Origin: Mesocentrotus franciscanus | Taxonomy: Eukaryota; Echinodermata; Echinoidea; Camarodonta; Strongylocentrotidae | Length of the DNA: 64,000 nt | Direction: 5' to 3' | NCBI GenBank assembly: GCA_037976565.1 | Contig: CP137679.1 | Location: 12,406,651-12,470,650 of the forward strand | Part shown: positions 1-12,100 of the stretch, piece by piece | Layout of the letters: each line of letters begins with the position of its first letter | How positions within the stretch are numbered: position 1 is the first letter of the stretch | Notes under the pieces: model-generated | What the model was told of the DNA's origin: nothing | Seen by the model: the letters and a program-made list of their open reading frames with translations, nothing else | The model's database searches: none | Program-made: the position numbers and the translations under genes

Positions 1-29
1 GAACAAGGGACAACTTCTTTTTAACTTAC

Positions 30-2973
30 CTGTAATACCAATATTCATCAAGGCACCAGAGGGCCACACAGAAAACTTGAAATACAAAGAAAGGTGCGGT
101 GGCTCTCTCTAAGAAAAGTTCCTTGAACTCTGGAGGATCCATTGCCACCCTGTATATGAACGAGACACATGGCTCTGTTACTTTACATTAATTGAATATT
201 ACATTGATTGAATCAATCAGTAGATATACAATGTAAATGTCAAGGGATGTTTAAACAGTACTAATAATTATGGTCTCCTTTACATAGGGTAGCATCATCT
301 ATATCCATACTGCTCTTCCTGAGGGCACTGCCAAAACCTCAGCAGTGCCACATACCAACCCAATACACCTAGGTTAAGAGGGACCTTGCCTAAGGAGGGG
401 AGCATATAGCACAAATCAACCCAGGACCTCTTGTATGAGTTTTATAAGCCTTTAAGTTGTATAAAACAGTTGCCTTTTTTTTAATAGCTTAAAAAATGCT
501 TGACAATGAAAATTATTTCTACAAACATCACTCTCCAATGATAATAATTCTGAGGTGGAAACATACATGTCTAACTGTACCATTTTCCATTGATGCATTT
601 TCCCTCTGAAACATTATTATCAATAAAATCATTATAAACAGCACTCACTGATTGTCTCCAAACTTCTTCTTTGTGAGGGCAACCTCGCTGTCATCCTGGT
701 ATCCCTTCCACGACTGGTAAGTCTTGAGGGCGTGACTGACCGGGAACTCTACCGCCTGGAATCGCTTCTTTTCCTCCGCATCGTAGATGTACTTGGCCTT
801 CTGGAATGTGAACCACAGATCTCGTTTCTCCGTGATCGGGTGCTACGGGTAGACCAATGGGGGAAGTGGTTAAAGAAGAATGAAAGGAAAAAAATGTTTC
901 AAAGGCTAATTTGAATGTTCAAGGAGACCTAAAACCTTCTGTCTCACAAATTCTTTTGAAAATTGTCATAAACAAACTTATAGGGCAATCCAACCCTTGT
1001 AATCAGTTCATCTGTATGAAAGCAGAAAACTAAGATACATGTAAACAGAATGTCAAAAGTTTGAAATAAATTGGACCAATATGAATAATAAGAAAGTTAT
1101 GAATGTTCCAAATTTGAGATCTGTAAGTCTATGCGAGTCTCAAATTGGCAATTTGGTCAGTAGATTGTGACGTAATCACAGGTAAGTATTTGACATTTTA
1201 TCTTTTTTTTTCTTATGGGGGGTGGAAGGTCATCAGTCCACTGTTGGATATTCCTCTTGTTCAGTCAGTGGTTTGACAAAATTTAGTTTCCCTCATCTTA
1301 ACAAATGCTGCATACTCCTCTCAATGCAAGATTTCAATCACCCGTTTCTGGTTTATAGTGGAGATCTTGCATACACAGGACTATGCAGCATTGAAGGGAA
1401 ATCCAACTCAAATAAACAACTACTCTAAAAGAAAGCAGAAAAATCAGAGAAGCAAACTGATGAAAGTTTCAATTAAATTTGACAAAATATATGAAAGTTA
1501 TGAATTGAAAGTTGTAATCACTATACCTATGGGCACTTCAAATTGGCTGAAGCGGTAATCAATGTGATGTAGTGCCGGACTACTTTCCCATCTGTTCCAA
1601 CATATAAAATGACTAAAATTCTAATTTTTCAAAAATTCAATGCTCAGGAAAGCCTATTCTTTTTAGAGGACCTATAATAATATGCTATCTATAATATATG
1701 TTGAGTAGTGCCCCAAGGGAGAAGGAACTTGTGAGAAAAACAACAAGTAATGATATTTTGGTACATGGTGACTGGGAGAGTTATCCAAGTCCTACGTCAC
1801 AATCCATTGACCGAACTACCAATTGGAGATTCGCATAGACTTACATGTAGTAATCTCATATTTCAAACATTCATAACTTTCTTACTATTGGTCCGATTCA
1901 TTTCAAACCTTTGCCATTCTGTTTCTGTTATTTTTCTGCTTTCATACAAATCAACTCATTACAAGGGCTGGATTGCCCTATAAGTGCACTGGATCAAGAG
2001 GTCAGGAGCTAGAGTCAAGGGGTCAGGGTCATTACAATTGCTTACAATGTCCGTGTGAAGCTGGACCAGTTCCGGATAGCCATTGTTGGCTGTAGGGACA
2101 ACCTTCACCCAGTCTGCGTCAAAGGGATTGGATTCCTGCAGGAAAAGAAACAAAAAGAAAAGAAATGTAAGGTCATTTATTACCATTATTAAAGAGTACC
2201 TGAATTATCTTGTAGAAATTTGTGTTGATAAAAAATGGTCCAAAATTAAGACCACATTCCTCTGTTCCTGTATTAAATAGGAAAATTCATATTTTATCAA
2301 TGTCCTACCACTCCTACGCAAGCAAGGCCAAGGGTCGCTTTAAAGTTTCAACGTAGACAGCTTGTCTAAGTTCGGCCTCCCTGCGACAGAATGACAAAAA
2401 ATGTTTCTTCCAATGACTAAAATCAATTTATTTAAAATTAAAGTGACAAAAGTCACAAAGAAAGACAATTGATTAAAGACAAATTCGATCATCATTCAAA
2501 ATTTCAAATAATCAAAATCAAGTTAGATCTATACACAAATGACAAGGTCAAAGGCTGAGACAGAAAAATGTCAGTTAACTTTTAACTCATCAAAACAAGA
2601 CACAGGCTCAACGTCATAATCATATATCTGTGTTGTTATCTTCCTCTGTCTCCCCACGCCATCCCCTCAACCCCATCTCCACGGGCACAGGCCCGGTCCC
2701 CATCAACGATCAACTCACCTTCCTGCAAGTGAGTGAACATCTCACGTGTATTGACCAATGGCAGAACAAGCAGACCAAAATTTGGACACATCCTATGGCT
2801 GCTAAAACGATCAATCCCGCTTCCAAGTAATCATTGACACCGTAGACAATCACTAATAGGTACAACCAAGCGATGTATATGAATACAAACGGGAATATAT
2901 ACCCATGGAGGACTAAAGGCCGCAAATTATAAGAGGTGACACTCTCAATTTGCTCTTCCATGGAAGGTGCCAT
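30..2973 (-). CDS. ATP13A1: ATP13A1, P5A-type ATPase of the ER (N-terminal four exons, truncated by window edge)
   Basis: Coding exons on the minus strand are 2973-2719, 2135-2046, 842-649 and 149-30; all junctions are GT-AG and in frame, giving 219 codons plus 2 nt. The protein starts [20 protein letters not shown], followed by two hydrophobic segments in exon 1 ([20 protein letters not shown] and the [19 protein letters not shown] stretch). Exon 2 has [10 protein letters not shown], exon 3 KKFGDN, and exon 4 [20 protein letters not shown] then [10 protein letters not shown]. These are the N-terminal domain and first membrane segments of ATP13A1, the ER transmembrane-helix dislocase that removes misinserted helices. 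The P-type ATPase core (DKTGT, actuator domain) lies beyond the left edge. Start chosen because it gives the conserved MAPxxxEQI beginning. Introns hold inverted-repeat elements. Family assignment is firm. Confidence 0.93.
979..1190 (-). mobile_element. TTAA-type MITE family C, partial copy
   Basis: Begins with TTATAGGGCAATCCAACCCT and continues through a tract containing GTATGAAAGCAGAAAA, matching the reverse complement of the end of the copy at 1391-1983. It stops near the motif TGTGACGTAATCACAGG without a second terminal repeat, so it is a partial or rearranged copy. Lies in ATP13A1 intron 2. Confidence 0.65.
1391..1983 (+). mobile_element. TTAA-type MITE family C, near full-length copy
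   Basis: About 590 bp. The body matches 30324-30913 and the flanks of 45388-46407 along its length (shared landmarks: CAGAGAAGCAAACTGATGAA, ATGGGCACTTCAAATTGGCT, TGAGTAGTGCCCCAAGGG, CGTCACAATCCA). The right end GGGCTGGATTGCCCTATAA is the inverted form of the family's left end. No coding capacity beyond chance ORFs. Confidence 0.75.
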
Positions 2974-3158
2974 ATTGGATATAAAGAATTAGAAACATTT
3001 TTATTGAGAATATAATCAAAAAATCTTTCTTATATCATATAGGTAATACCTATTGCAATTTGTAAAAATATAAAAATGTATAAAATAGTATCAGCTAACC
3101 AATAAGTAATGGTTTATATGAATTAATATATATTTTTAAAACATATTTGTTTCATAGT
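2974..3158. promoter_or_regulatory. Divergent promoter region shared by ATP13A1 and ANAPC2
   Basis: The start codons of ATP13A1 (minus) and ANAPC2 (plus) are 185 bp apart, head to head. The gap is very AT-rich, with several TATA-like runs (around 3033-3080 and 3124-3140) but no single convincing TATA box and no CpG island. Both 5' UTRs and both core promoters must fit here unless an upstream non-coding exon exists. Bidirectional transcription is an inference from geometry; both genes are housekeeping in type, which fits. Confidence 0.6.
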
Positions 3159-6100
3159 ATGGAGCGAGCCATAATTTCGAATTGTGTGAAAATGGCAAAG
3201 TGCACTTCTATCAACTTTGCTTGGGATGTTGCCACGAAATGTCTCTCAGACAACACTTCCCAAAAGGTGAGACCAATTATTTTGTTTTATCGTAGATTAT
3301 TAAATTAAATTTACTCTTGAAGTGTTAATAAGCGATTATCTATAGTCTATGTAGTAAGTTATGATTTGTGATCCAACAATGGCTTAAAATTCGTACTTGT
3401 ACTACAAGCGACACGACTGTACTTCCCGCGCCAGTGCAGTGCCTTCTGAAGTTCTGGGGCCGGGGGCCGGGGCGGCGCGGCCCGTGCTGGGTATGGCAGG
3501 GTCTGTTGAGTGTTATGGGCCTGGCCGTGGGGTTGGACTTGAAAAACTTGGACGTTGACAAACAACGAATGAATGAATGGAGGATTAAATATGCGGGCAT
3601 TCTTGCAAATAGCAATAATAGTAAGCCACTACCATGGTATGAGTGCTGAGTATGACTACAAACAATCTGTAACTGTGCGTGTATTACAAGCACGTTTTCA
3701 GACGAGGGCTTCTTTCAAAGTCAAACTAGAATGCTCTAGATGGAAATCGAGATCGAGATCTAGATCTAAATATATTAACGAATCATCATAATTTTTTTTT
3801 TTGAGTCTCCCAATTTGGAAGTGAAATGATAAATTTAGATAGTAGAAGAGCAAATTTGACATTTCAGACAATCATTGAAAAGAATTTTTTTTTTTATTGG
3901 TTTGGACTTTGGTTGGTTCTGTTTTTTTTTTCTTCAATTTTTGGCAGAAAAAATAAATAGAAATTAGAAAATGATACAATTATAATCCAGGAAGCGATTT
4001 TCACTATGGACACTTATTTTTACCTTGTAATTAACTTTTTTTCTCCTTTCTATTGACGTAGAATGCATGCATGCGTGTACTGTAGTCGAACTTTTCATCA
4101 TAATTTGAAGTTCATTTCCTTGTAGGAATATTTTTTGTTACATCTGTTGAACGTTAACCTACGTATTGCTCCCAAAAAAAGAAAGAAAAAAAAAAAGCAT
4201 TTCCCACATTTTTTTTTCTTTTATAAGTTCTGAGGAGAAACTAATAGACATTTTATAACCTAATGAGAGAATGATAAACCTACTGACAATGACTTTTGTT
4301 TTCATATACAGGAGCAGAATAATGACAGACTAACAAGGTTCAAGCCCGCGGTGGAGTTTCTGCTCGACCAGGGTTTAGAGATCCTCGTTACAGAATGGTT
4401 TATGGAGACTTTCCAGCAAGACCTGCAGAGCAGGATCGCGCCAAACTTCTGGTCCACCTTCAAAATTGACGACACCTCGTCGTCAACGATATGCCTGGAT
4501 TGCCTCACCCGTGGAATAAACATTCTCCACTCCTCCATCGTTCCATATGCTAACAGCCTCAGTCTGCTTGCCAGCTGCCTTCCCAATGGGGGCCGGTCAC
4601 TGGAACTGCGCTTTGATGTCCTTGTGAAGGCCCTCCTCTTCTATCGCACTCCAATGCACTTTTCTGAAGTCGTTAAGACGGTGTACTCGTCTGTCTTTAA
4701 AGCATTTAGTGATGGTGATGACAAAAAGGAACGAATCAGAACGAGCGATGACAGTGAGATGGACATGGACGAGAGTACGGACATCGAGAAGGATGATGAT
4801 GATGGTGATGATGACGAGGGAAGAGACTCAGAACATATATCGGCCCCCTCTAACTCGGATACCCTGACAGCTTTTCACCAAATAAATGCACAGTTGTAAG
4901 GATTTTTTTTATGGTTGTCTTTTAAGTTAATTTAGTGTTATTTTCACCATTGGTATAGATTATCAATTCTTTGATAGAGCTCTGTAAAAATGTCATATTC
5001 AGTATACATAAGAAAGGGTGAGATGTGCAGTTTTAATGATACCCAATCCTAATCATGTTGAACTGAGGCTCCTGATTCCTGAATTGGATAGTCAATGCAT
5101 TTTTTTTTAAATCGCTTCTTTCATGCATGATGTATCAGGTGTTTGCAAACAGTCAATACAACTTAAAATATATATCCTTAAAATCGATTCATCTTCAGGT
5201 TCAATCTAATAATGTATACCGACTTGTCGTGTGTTGGTTGGTTGGTTATTTAGAGAGTTGATTTGAGCAGTAATTTGAAGTTTACATTTCAATATTTCAT
5301 AAATATTCTAAGACATATGTTAGACAATATTATGAGGGATGAATATTTATGATGGTTAGTGCTATTTGAGCAAATCCATAGGCAAGAAAGACAGAACAAA
5401 ACTCCCTGTCCTACAATCCATGTTGACTAACTTTGTAACTAACTTTGAATAAATTAAAAGCATTAGTGACACAGTACTCAGTTGGGCTGTATTGCTTTTT
5501 CAAATACACTGTATGAGCTTGATGTCAAGTTGTTGATTCCCTACATATGATTGCAGGGCCCTCAGGGAGAAAAATATTAATACTGATGAGGCTACCCTGG
5601 GTAAACAAGACATATTATTATTATTTATATTTTTATTATTATAATTATTATTATTATTATTATTATTGTTATTGTTATTGTTATTGTTATTACTATTTAT
5701 TATTATTGTCATTATTATAATTATTATTTTGAATGATATTATTATAATTATCATATTATTATTATAATTATTATTATTATTACAATGTGCTAGTACAAAT
5801 AATCTCAAATTTTGACTCATTTTGCAGGTATTCCCTGGGATTACTTGAGAGGGTTTGTGGTGAGCCGGTCACATCTATTATACATCAGAAGATCAAACAT
5901 CACGTAGACCAGCAGTGCGCTGGAGAGTTTGAGAAGTCGTTCATTTCGTCGCTAGAAAGTGTGAGTGATTCTCTAGCTTGTTATACATTTTCGCTCCCGA
6001 ATCTGCACACCCATAAAGTGTCCTTGCTTGCTAGGTGGCCTTGTCTGTTCCAGACATTGGCGATCAACCCTTTCCATCTACTTCTATCGCTGTTTCCTTG

Positions 6101-9100
6101 TAATGTGATGTTACTTCTGTTACCAATCAGCCCAATGAACTTATCCATGTATTTGATGTGCTGCCTGCCTCTGCTTCTCTTTCCCTCTATTTTTCCTGTC
6201 AGTTTACTGTTTTCTGCGCCTTCTCTTCTCATTATATGCCCAACAAACTGAAGTTGTCTTTACCTTGTGATGTTAAGAAGGGATCTATCGACACATGCCT
6301 TATTGAGCACTTCTTTGTTTGATTTTCTGTCAGTCCAACTGTCCAAGGTACTCTATACAGTGTCCTAGACAAGAGTTTGCCTTTCGTAGGCCTGTAAGTA
6401 ATGGTGAAACGCGTGAATTTTGTTAAAGATATAGGGTCAGATTGCACCAAAATGCATCAAAGAACCATAGAGGTCTTTAATAAGCAAACCCTGCAGCCTG
6501 GCCACAAGGGGCTTCGCATACATCGGTTCATACTCCTTCCACATTGCAATTGTACATTTTTTAATTTTCTGGACCTTACTTGGTGTAGGGTTAGGTGCAG
6601 TGTTGGCTGCTTGACTCCATGGTTGATGTTGTGAATTTGACAGCATTACAAAGTGACTGTAGACATCCCATTGAAAACGTGTGCTAATTTTGATACACAG
6701 GGGCAATGGGATGTTGGCGAACTTTGTACTTGCATCAGTTTCTTTAAGCGATGCCTGGATGTCAATGTCATACAATCTGGCTTCCAATCTGTCCTCAAGT
6801 ATTTATCGCATTTTCATCAACTATACCTGTATTGGGGTGGGAGGGGGACAGTTTGATTGGCTAAATAATAATCGGCAAAGGATAGTATTTGAACTATATG
6901 TACACAGTAAGCATGTATTTTGTAAAATGAAATTTAGTGGAGTTGCTGAAACAGAGCATTGTATCAAAGATATAATTTTCTCTCATTCTTGTCTCGCTTT
7001 CAGTGGTTAGACAACAAAGTGATGGGATGGCTACATCTGGTCTTCTTTGGCAAGAATGCAGAGCGCCCCCAAAGTCCCGTATTGTCACAGTCTCTGCAGC
7101 AATGGAAGGAGAGGCTTCAATACTACTTGTATCAGACGTTAGCTGAATTGAGAATTCAGGTAATATCCTTTTTTTTTCCTTTAGTTTCCTAAAGGATACG
7201 GTATCCAGAGAGTCCCATGTGTTTAGCATATGGGAGTGAGAGAATTCAATAGTCAATGGGTCGAATATACAGTTTTAACAAATTTGAGTTGCCAAAATAC
7301 TCCAATGAATTCTGGGAATTTATGTATAGAATCTAAAAATTTGAAGAAATTTTTGTTCAAATATTTTTCTGTAGCTTCTGTAGGGATAGCAAATTAATAA
7401 GTGATACAGTGCACAACTAGGTTTTAATCATCATATAGTCGTACTATTGAACTAAAATTACTTTTATGCAACTGATCAATACTAAAGGAAGCATCCATCA
7501 TTTTAATTTAACTGTTAACTGGTCCATTGATTGTTGTAGGAGCTGTTCAACATCATTGTCGAATTTCCTGAATCGATGAGTGCTCTGAACGACCTCAAGA
7601 GCTGCCTGGAGAAGACTGACCTGAGAACGAAGCTGGTCCAGTCTCTGCGTAGTGCCTTTGAGAACAGACTTCTCCATCCAGGTAGGTTCTGCTTAATGTA
7701 TGTTTCAAAGAGCACCAAAGAGTTGCTTTGTCTGTAAGGAATTCCTTGCTAATAACAAATTAAGATTACGCTCAATTCAAATGATCAAATTCAAGTGGTG
7801 AATTATTCCTATTGGTTGAAATCAAGTTATGCTTGGGTGGTTGCTCAATATTTAATTACGTAAGATACCCCTGAAAGCCTCTACGATGATTAGCTGTTAA
7901 AATTAGCTGAACGGTCACTACCAACTTCCAATGTCTCTGCTATTTCAGTTATGTTCACAAGATAAACATCCAGCTCGCCTAAGTATGAATGGGACTGTAT
8001 CTTTTTAATGTTTTTCCACTTCTTTTCCCCATTTTCATCTAGGTGTGAACACGACTGATATCTTAACCCAATACATATCGTCCATAAGAGCATTACGGGT
8101 GCTGGATCCCTCTGGAATCGTCTTGGAGCTTGTGTGTGAACCCATTCGCAAGTACCTCAGGTAGGGCACAACATAAAATAGGAAAGATCAGTCTAATCTA
8201 GTCTTCAAGAACCCATTCAGACATAATGTGAGAGTCCGATTGATATCTATGAGCTTTTAAACTATTGTAATAGTTTACTCCATGAAGATGTTGAATAAAG
8301 GCTTTTAGGTGTCACAGCCAAACATATTAGCATGGATTAATCTATATTGATACAAACTTGAAGTGGTTTGACCAAGCAGTTATTTCACCACCTCAGAATT
8401 TCATTCTACATCAATCAACCCCATCAATAGTTGTAAGATTGCATTGGAAACTAATCAGAAAGATAAAAGACTCTTAAAGTCCACCCCCACACTAAACAAT
8501 ATTTTGTTATATTTATTCTTCTCCAAATAGGTTCTTCCTAAATTTATCTTCCTTTCATAGTTTCATTATATAAATTATTGATTTGATTTGATTTGATGTT
8601 TATTTATTCCATACATCAGTATATTCATTTACAGTCTTATAACTTTATATGTATGATAGTAACATGGTATATACAGAAAAGGGGTCATCTTAAAGTGACT
8701 CGGTAACATAGCCTCAGATTCTGAAACAAAATCCTGGATTAAGCTCATGCTGCAATCATAATTATAAACCTTTAGGTCAGTCAGGAATCCCATGACTTTT
8801 ACAAGCCGATCGCCTGTCTGATTATCAAGATATTTATGATTGGAAATCTAAATTTCATTTTTCGTTTTCCTAACGGTTTTTATAACACTACAGTCTATTG
8901 GGGAAAATGAGTATGGTAAAACCGGTCACTCAAAGATTTTTGCTTTTTTGAGGTACTTCATGATCATTTTGAAGCGCAATTTTTTTTAGGGCTTCAATAT
9001 TACACCATATCACAGTCACTGATAACACGTTGGGCCATGCATCTCAGATTTAACATTGTTAAAAGATGCCTTTAAGCATAAGCTTGAAGTGATGTCCTCT

Positions 9101-12100
9101 TGAAATTCAAATTATTTTTTTGAACAGAACAAGAGAGGACACCGTCCGCTGTATTGTATCCAGTCTGACCGATGATAGTTCCAATGAGTTGGCTGAAGAA
9201 CTGGTCAAAGCTCAACCGGTCAACGTGGAGGAGGGAGCAGCGACTGGAACAGAGGAAGCTAACCCGTTTGACTGGCAGCCAGACCCCATCGATGCTGACC
9301 CAAGTAAGACCTCCTCATGACCTTTAACCTCTGATAGACAATTAGTTTGAATTGTGAACATGATCAGCAGGGCATTTGTGACCTATTTTCAATGATTGAA
9401 GGGTTTGTGAGCTGGGAAGCCAAGGAACAGAATTATTATGTAAGCTTTGTCTGGAAATAATGCCTCGCAGGATTTGTGTACTTGTGAAAAATAAACTTCT
9501 ACTATAAGAAAATAAAAATCACATCCTCCTGCCTTAGGGTTTAAAACTTTACAGGATCTCAAATCAAATCAAAGTTTTCTGACTTGTCAATTGAAATTCC
9601 TTTTGTTCATTGTGGGTTTAGAATATACTGTATGATAATTAGTTAATAGTGTCCATGTAAAGTTATGTCCTTTATGAAAATGGGAGCGGATTACTGTAAA
9701 ATGACCTTTGACATTTTGTACAAGCCATTCAAAGAGCTGTTGATATTCAATAACGAAGAGCTGTTGCGTAATATAACGATGTTTGTAGTCGTAGTTTCAG
9801 GCATCAATGTCTTTGAATAAAAATTTGGAAATTATAACAGTTGTTCAAGTTTGTTTTTTAGTAAAATAAATGTCTTTCAAACTTTTTTCCACCAAGGTCA
9901 AACTTCCAAAAGCAGGAGAACATCTGACATCATCAGCACATTGGTCAACATCTACGGGAGCCGTGAACTGTTTGTCAACGAGTACCGCAACCTGCTTGCG
10001 GACCGCATCCTCTCCAGCTTCAGCTACGATACGGCGAGGGAGCTGCGTAATTTGGAGCTTCTCAAGCTTCGGTTCGGCGAGACACAGCTCCACCAGTGCG
10101 AGGTGATGCTGAAAGATGTGGCAGACTCTAAGAGGTAAAAACTTTTCCATAACAGATTTCTTTTTTCAGCTTTTCCCTTTCAGGACAGGATTTATATTTA
10201 GGGTTAAATTGATCACATATTGTTCTTCAAATTGGCAACCATAATATTTTTCATTTATTGCTACATCGTTGAAATAAGATGGAACGTCTCTGGTACAAAG
10301 TACATGTATATTGGCAAGAATGTTGTTGAAAAGTTGAACAAATTGCTTATTTTGATCGAAAAACAATAATTTTGAATATCTCAACGTTTTGCCAATTTAA
10401 GGATTTTAAAGCTTATGAACATGTGAATGTGAGTTTTTAACATTAATTATCTGTTCAAGTACATGTATGCCACCTTTTCTGATACTATCATTTATAGTGT
10501 TGGTTGCCTGTTGGTTATATACTTTCATAAGTGAATACAGAACTTGCTAATAGTTCTTAATTTAGGTAAGTTTTGTATTTAATAAAACAACGATAAAAAC
10601 ATAGTTCATAAAAGCAGATATTCTGCATTATGTTTGAAGGCACAAATCAGTTTTTTTTCCTTGCATAAAACAGATACAACTCTAAAAGTTGCATTACAAT
10701 TTTGACCTCTTTTAAAGGATGTACTAACTTTTGGTAGGTATTGTGTATAAGAAATCCAAATTGCTTTCTCTTTAAGCCAGTCCTTAGACTGAGATGTCAT
10801 TTTTGCAAAGGATGCACTCACTTTTGTTACGTTCTATACAATTTCATACTTTCTATTTCTTTTAATCAGTTTATATTGTTTAACTGTGTAAGAAATCTCA
10901 TTTTAGTCCTTTGATCAAATATGAAAAGTGTTCAATGAAACCTTCTGCATACACTACAGGTGCAATACCCATGTTTTGAGTGAGAAGGAGAAGAAGAGGA
11001 AAGAGGAGGAGAAAAAGAAGGAGGAAGAGGAGAAGAAGAAGAAAGCAGAAGAGGAAGAAGGAGGGGCTAAGGAAGATGGGGATGAGCAAGCTGGAGAGAA
11101 GGAAGAGAAAGATGGAGAACAAGCAGAGGATGCAATTGATGGAGGGGAGGATAAAGAAAATGAAGAAGTGATTACTCCCACTCATCCAAGTCCAGAGGGG
11201 GTACCAAGTCCAGAGGAGGTAAGGTTCTACAGGCTTTATTAACCTTGAAAAGACTATTTCAGAGGTTTTGAAGACTGGGTGGGGGGGGGTTGAATACAAC
11301 TTTTAATTCTTATATTACACCATAACAGCTGAAGGTATATACGCAAATTAGGTATGAAAAGATGGGCAAGACTCTAACGAAAAAATTCCGGAAGTCACGA
11401 GGCGAAAAAAAAGGATAAGAACCAGTTCTTTACGTTGAAAATAGTGCTGTAATTCAATATTGATTGATATGCTATCAGACGATACCCATTGTTTAAAGGA
11501 AGAGGGTCCTCAGTTTCCATGTGCAGTAGGTCATAACTCGCTGACACCAGACTTGTTTGAAATATCATTAATGGGTGTACAAGTCTACCGGGGCCCTGCC
11601 TACAAGCAACTTGCTTATTAAAGAGAAGGTTGAGTTCTGGGAAGAGGTGAAAAATAATTTATGAGCGTTATCATTGTATTATGCAAGTGTGGAATAACAT
11701 CAGAGAAAAAATGTTCCCTGAAAAGCATGGCTCTACAAATGCCTTAATATTCTATATATGGCATGTAACATCATAAAAATCAGGACGGATTTTTATGCCA
11801 CATGTTCTTGTAGTCCCATATATATCTTTCTGTGTACAGTGCTTGTAACTTTACCGAGACTGGGCCAAATTTCTTATCATTTTGATGATTCCAGAACCTT
11901 GCAGTACACACAAATACTTATATGCTAGATGATCAACCTTTTCTGATCAATTCCACATCGTTTCTTTCACAATGCAATTGCATGACCAGAACTCAACTTT
12001 ATCTTTAAGGGTGTCCCTCCATTTTTATGTTTATATTATTATTTTAATACAATGTGGCAATATGTTATATTTGTTCTTTTTTTAAAGATGGAAAAATAAA

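Noticed and set aside
3340..3693. 117-aa minus-strand ORF and overlapping plus-strand frames in the GC-rich patch
   Set aside because: GC-rich DNA lacks stops; no recognisable protein pattern in any frame.
5500..5820. Minus-strand ORF rich in Asn and Ile
   Set aside because: It is the (TTA)n tail of a SINE read on the opposite strand, in ANAPC2 intron 2.
5787..6251. Extended reading of ANAPC2 exon 3 into the intron
   Set aside because: Conserved ANAPC2 sequence stops at the GTGAGT donor at 5961 and resumes at 7004 in phase; the rest is intronic.
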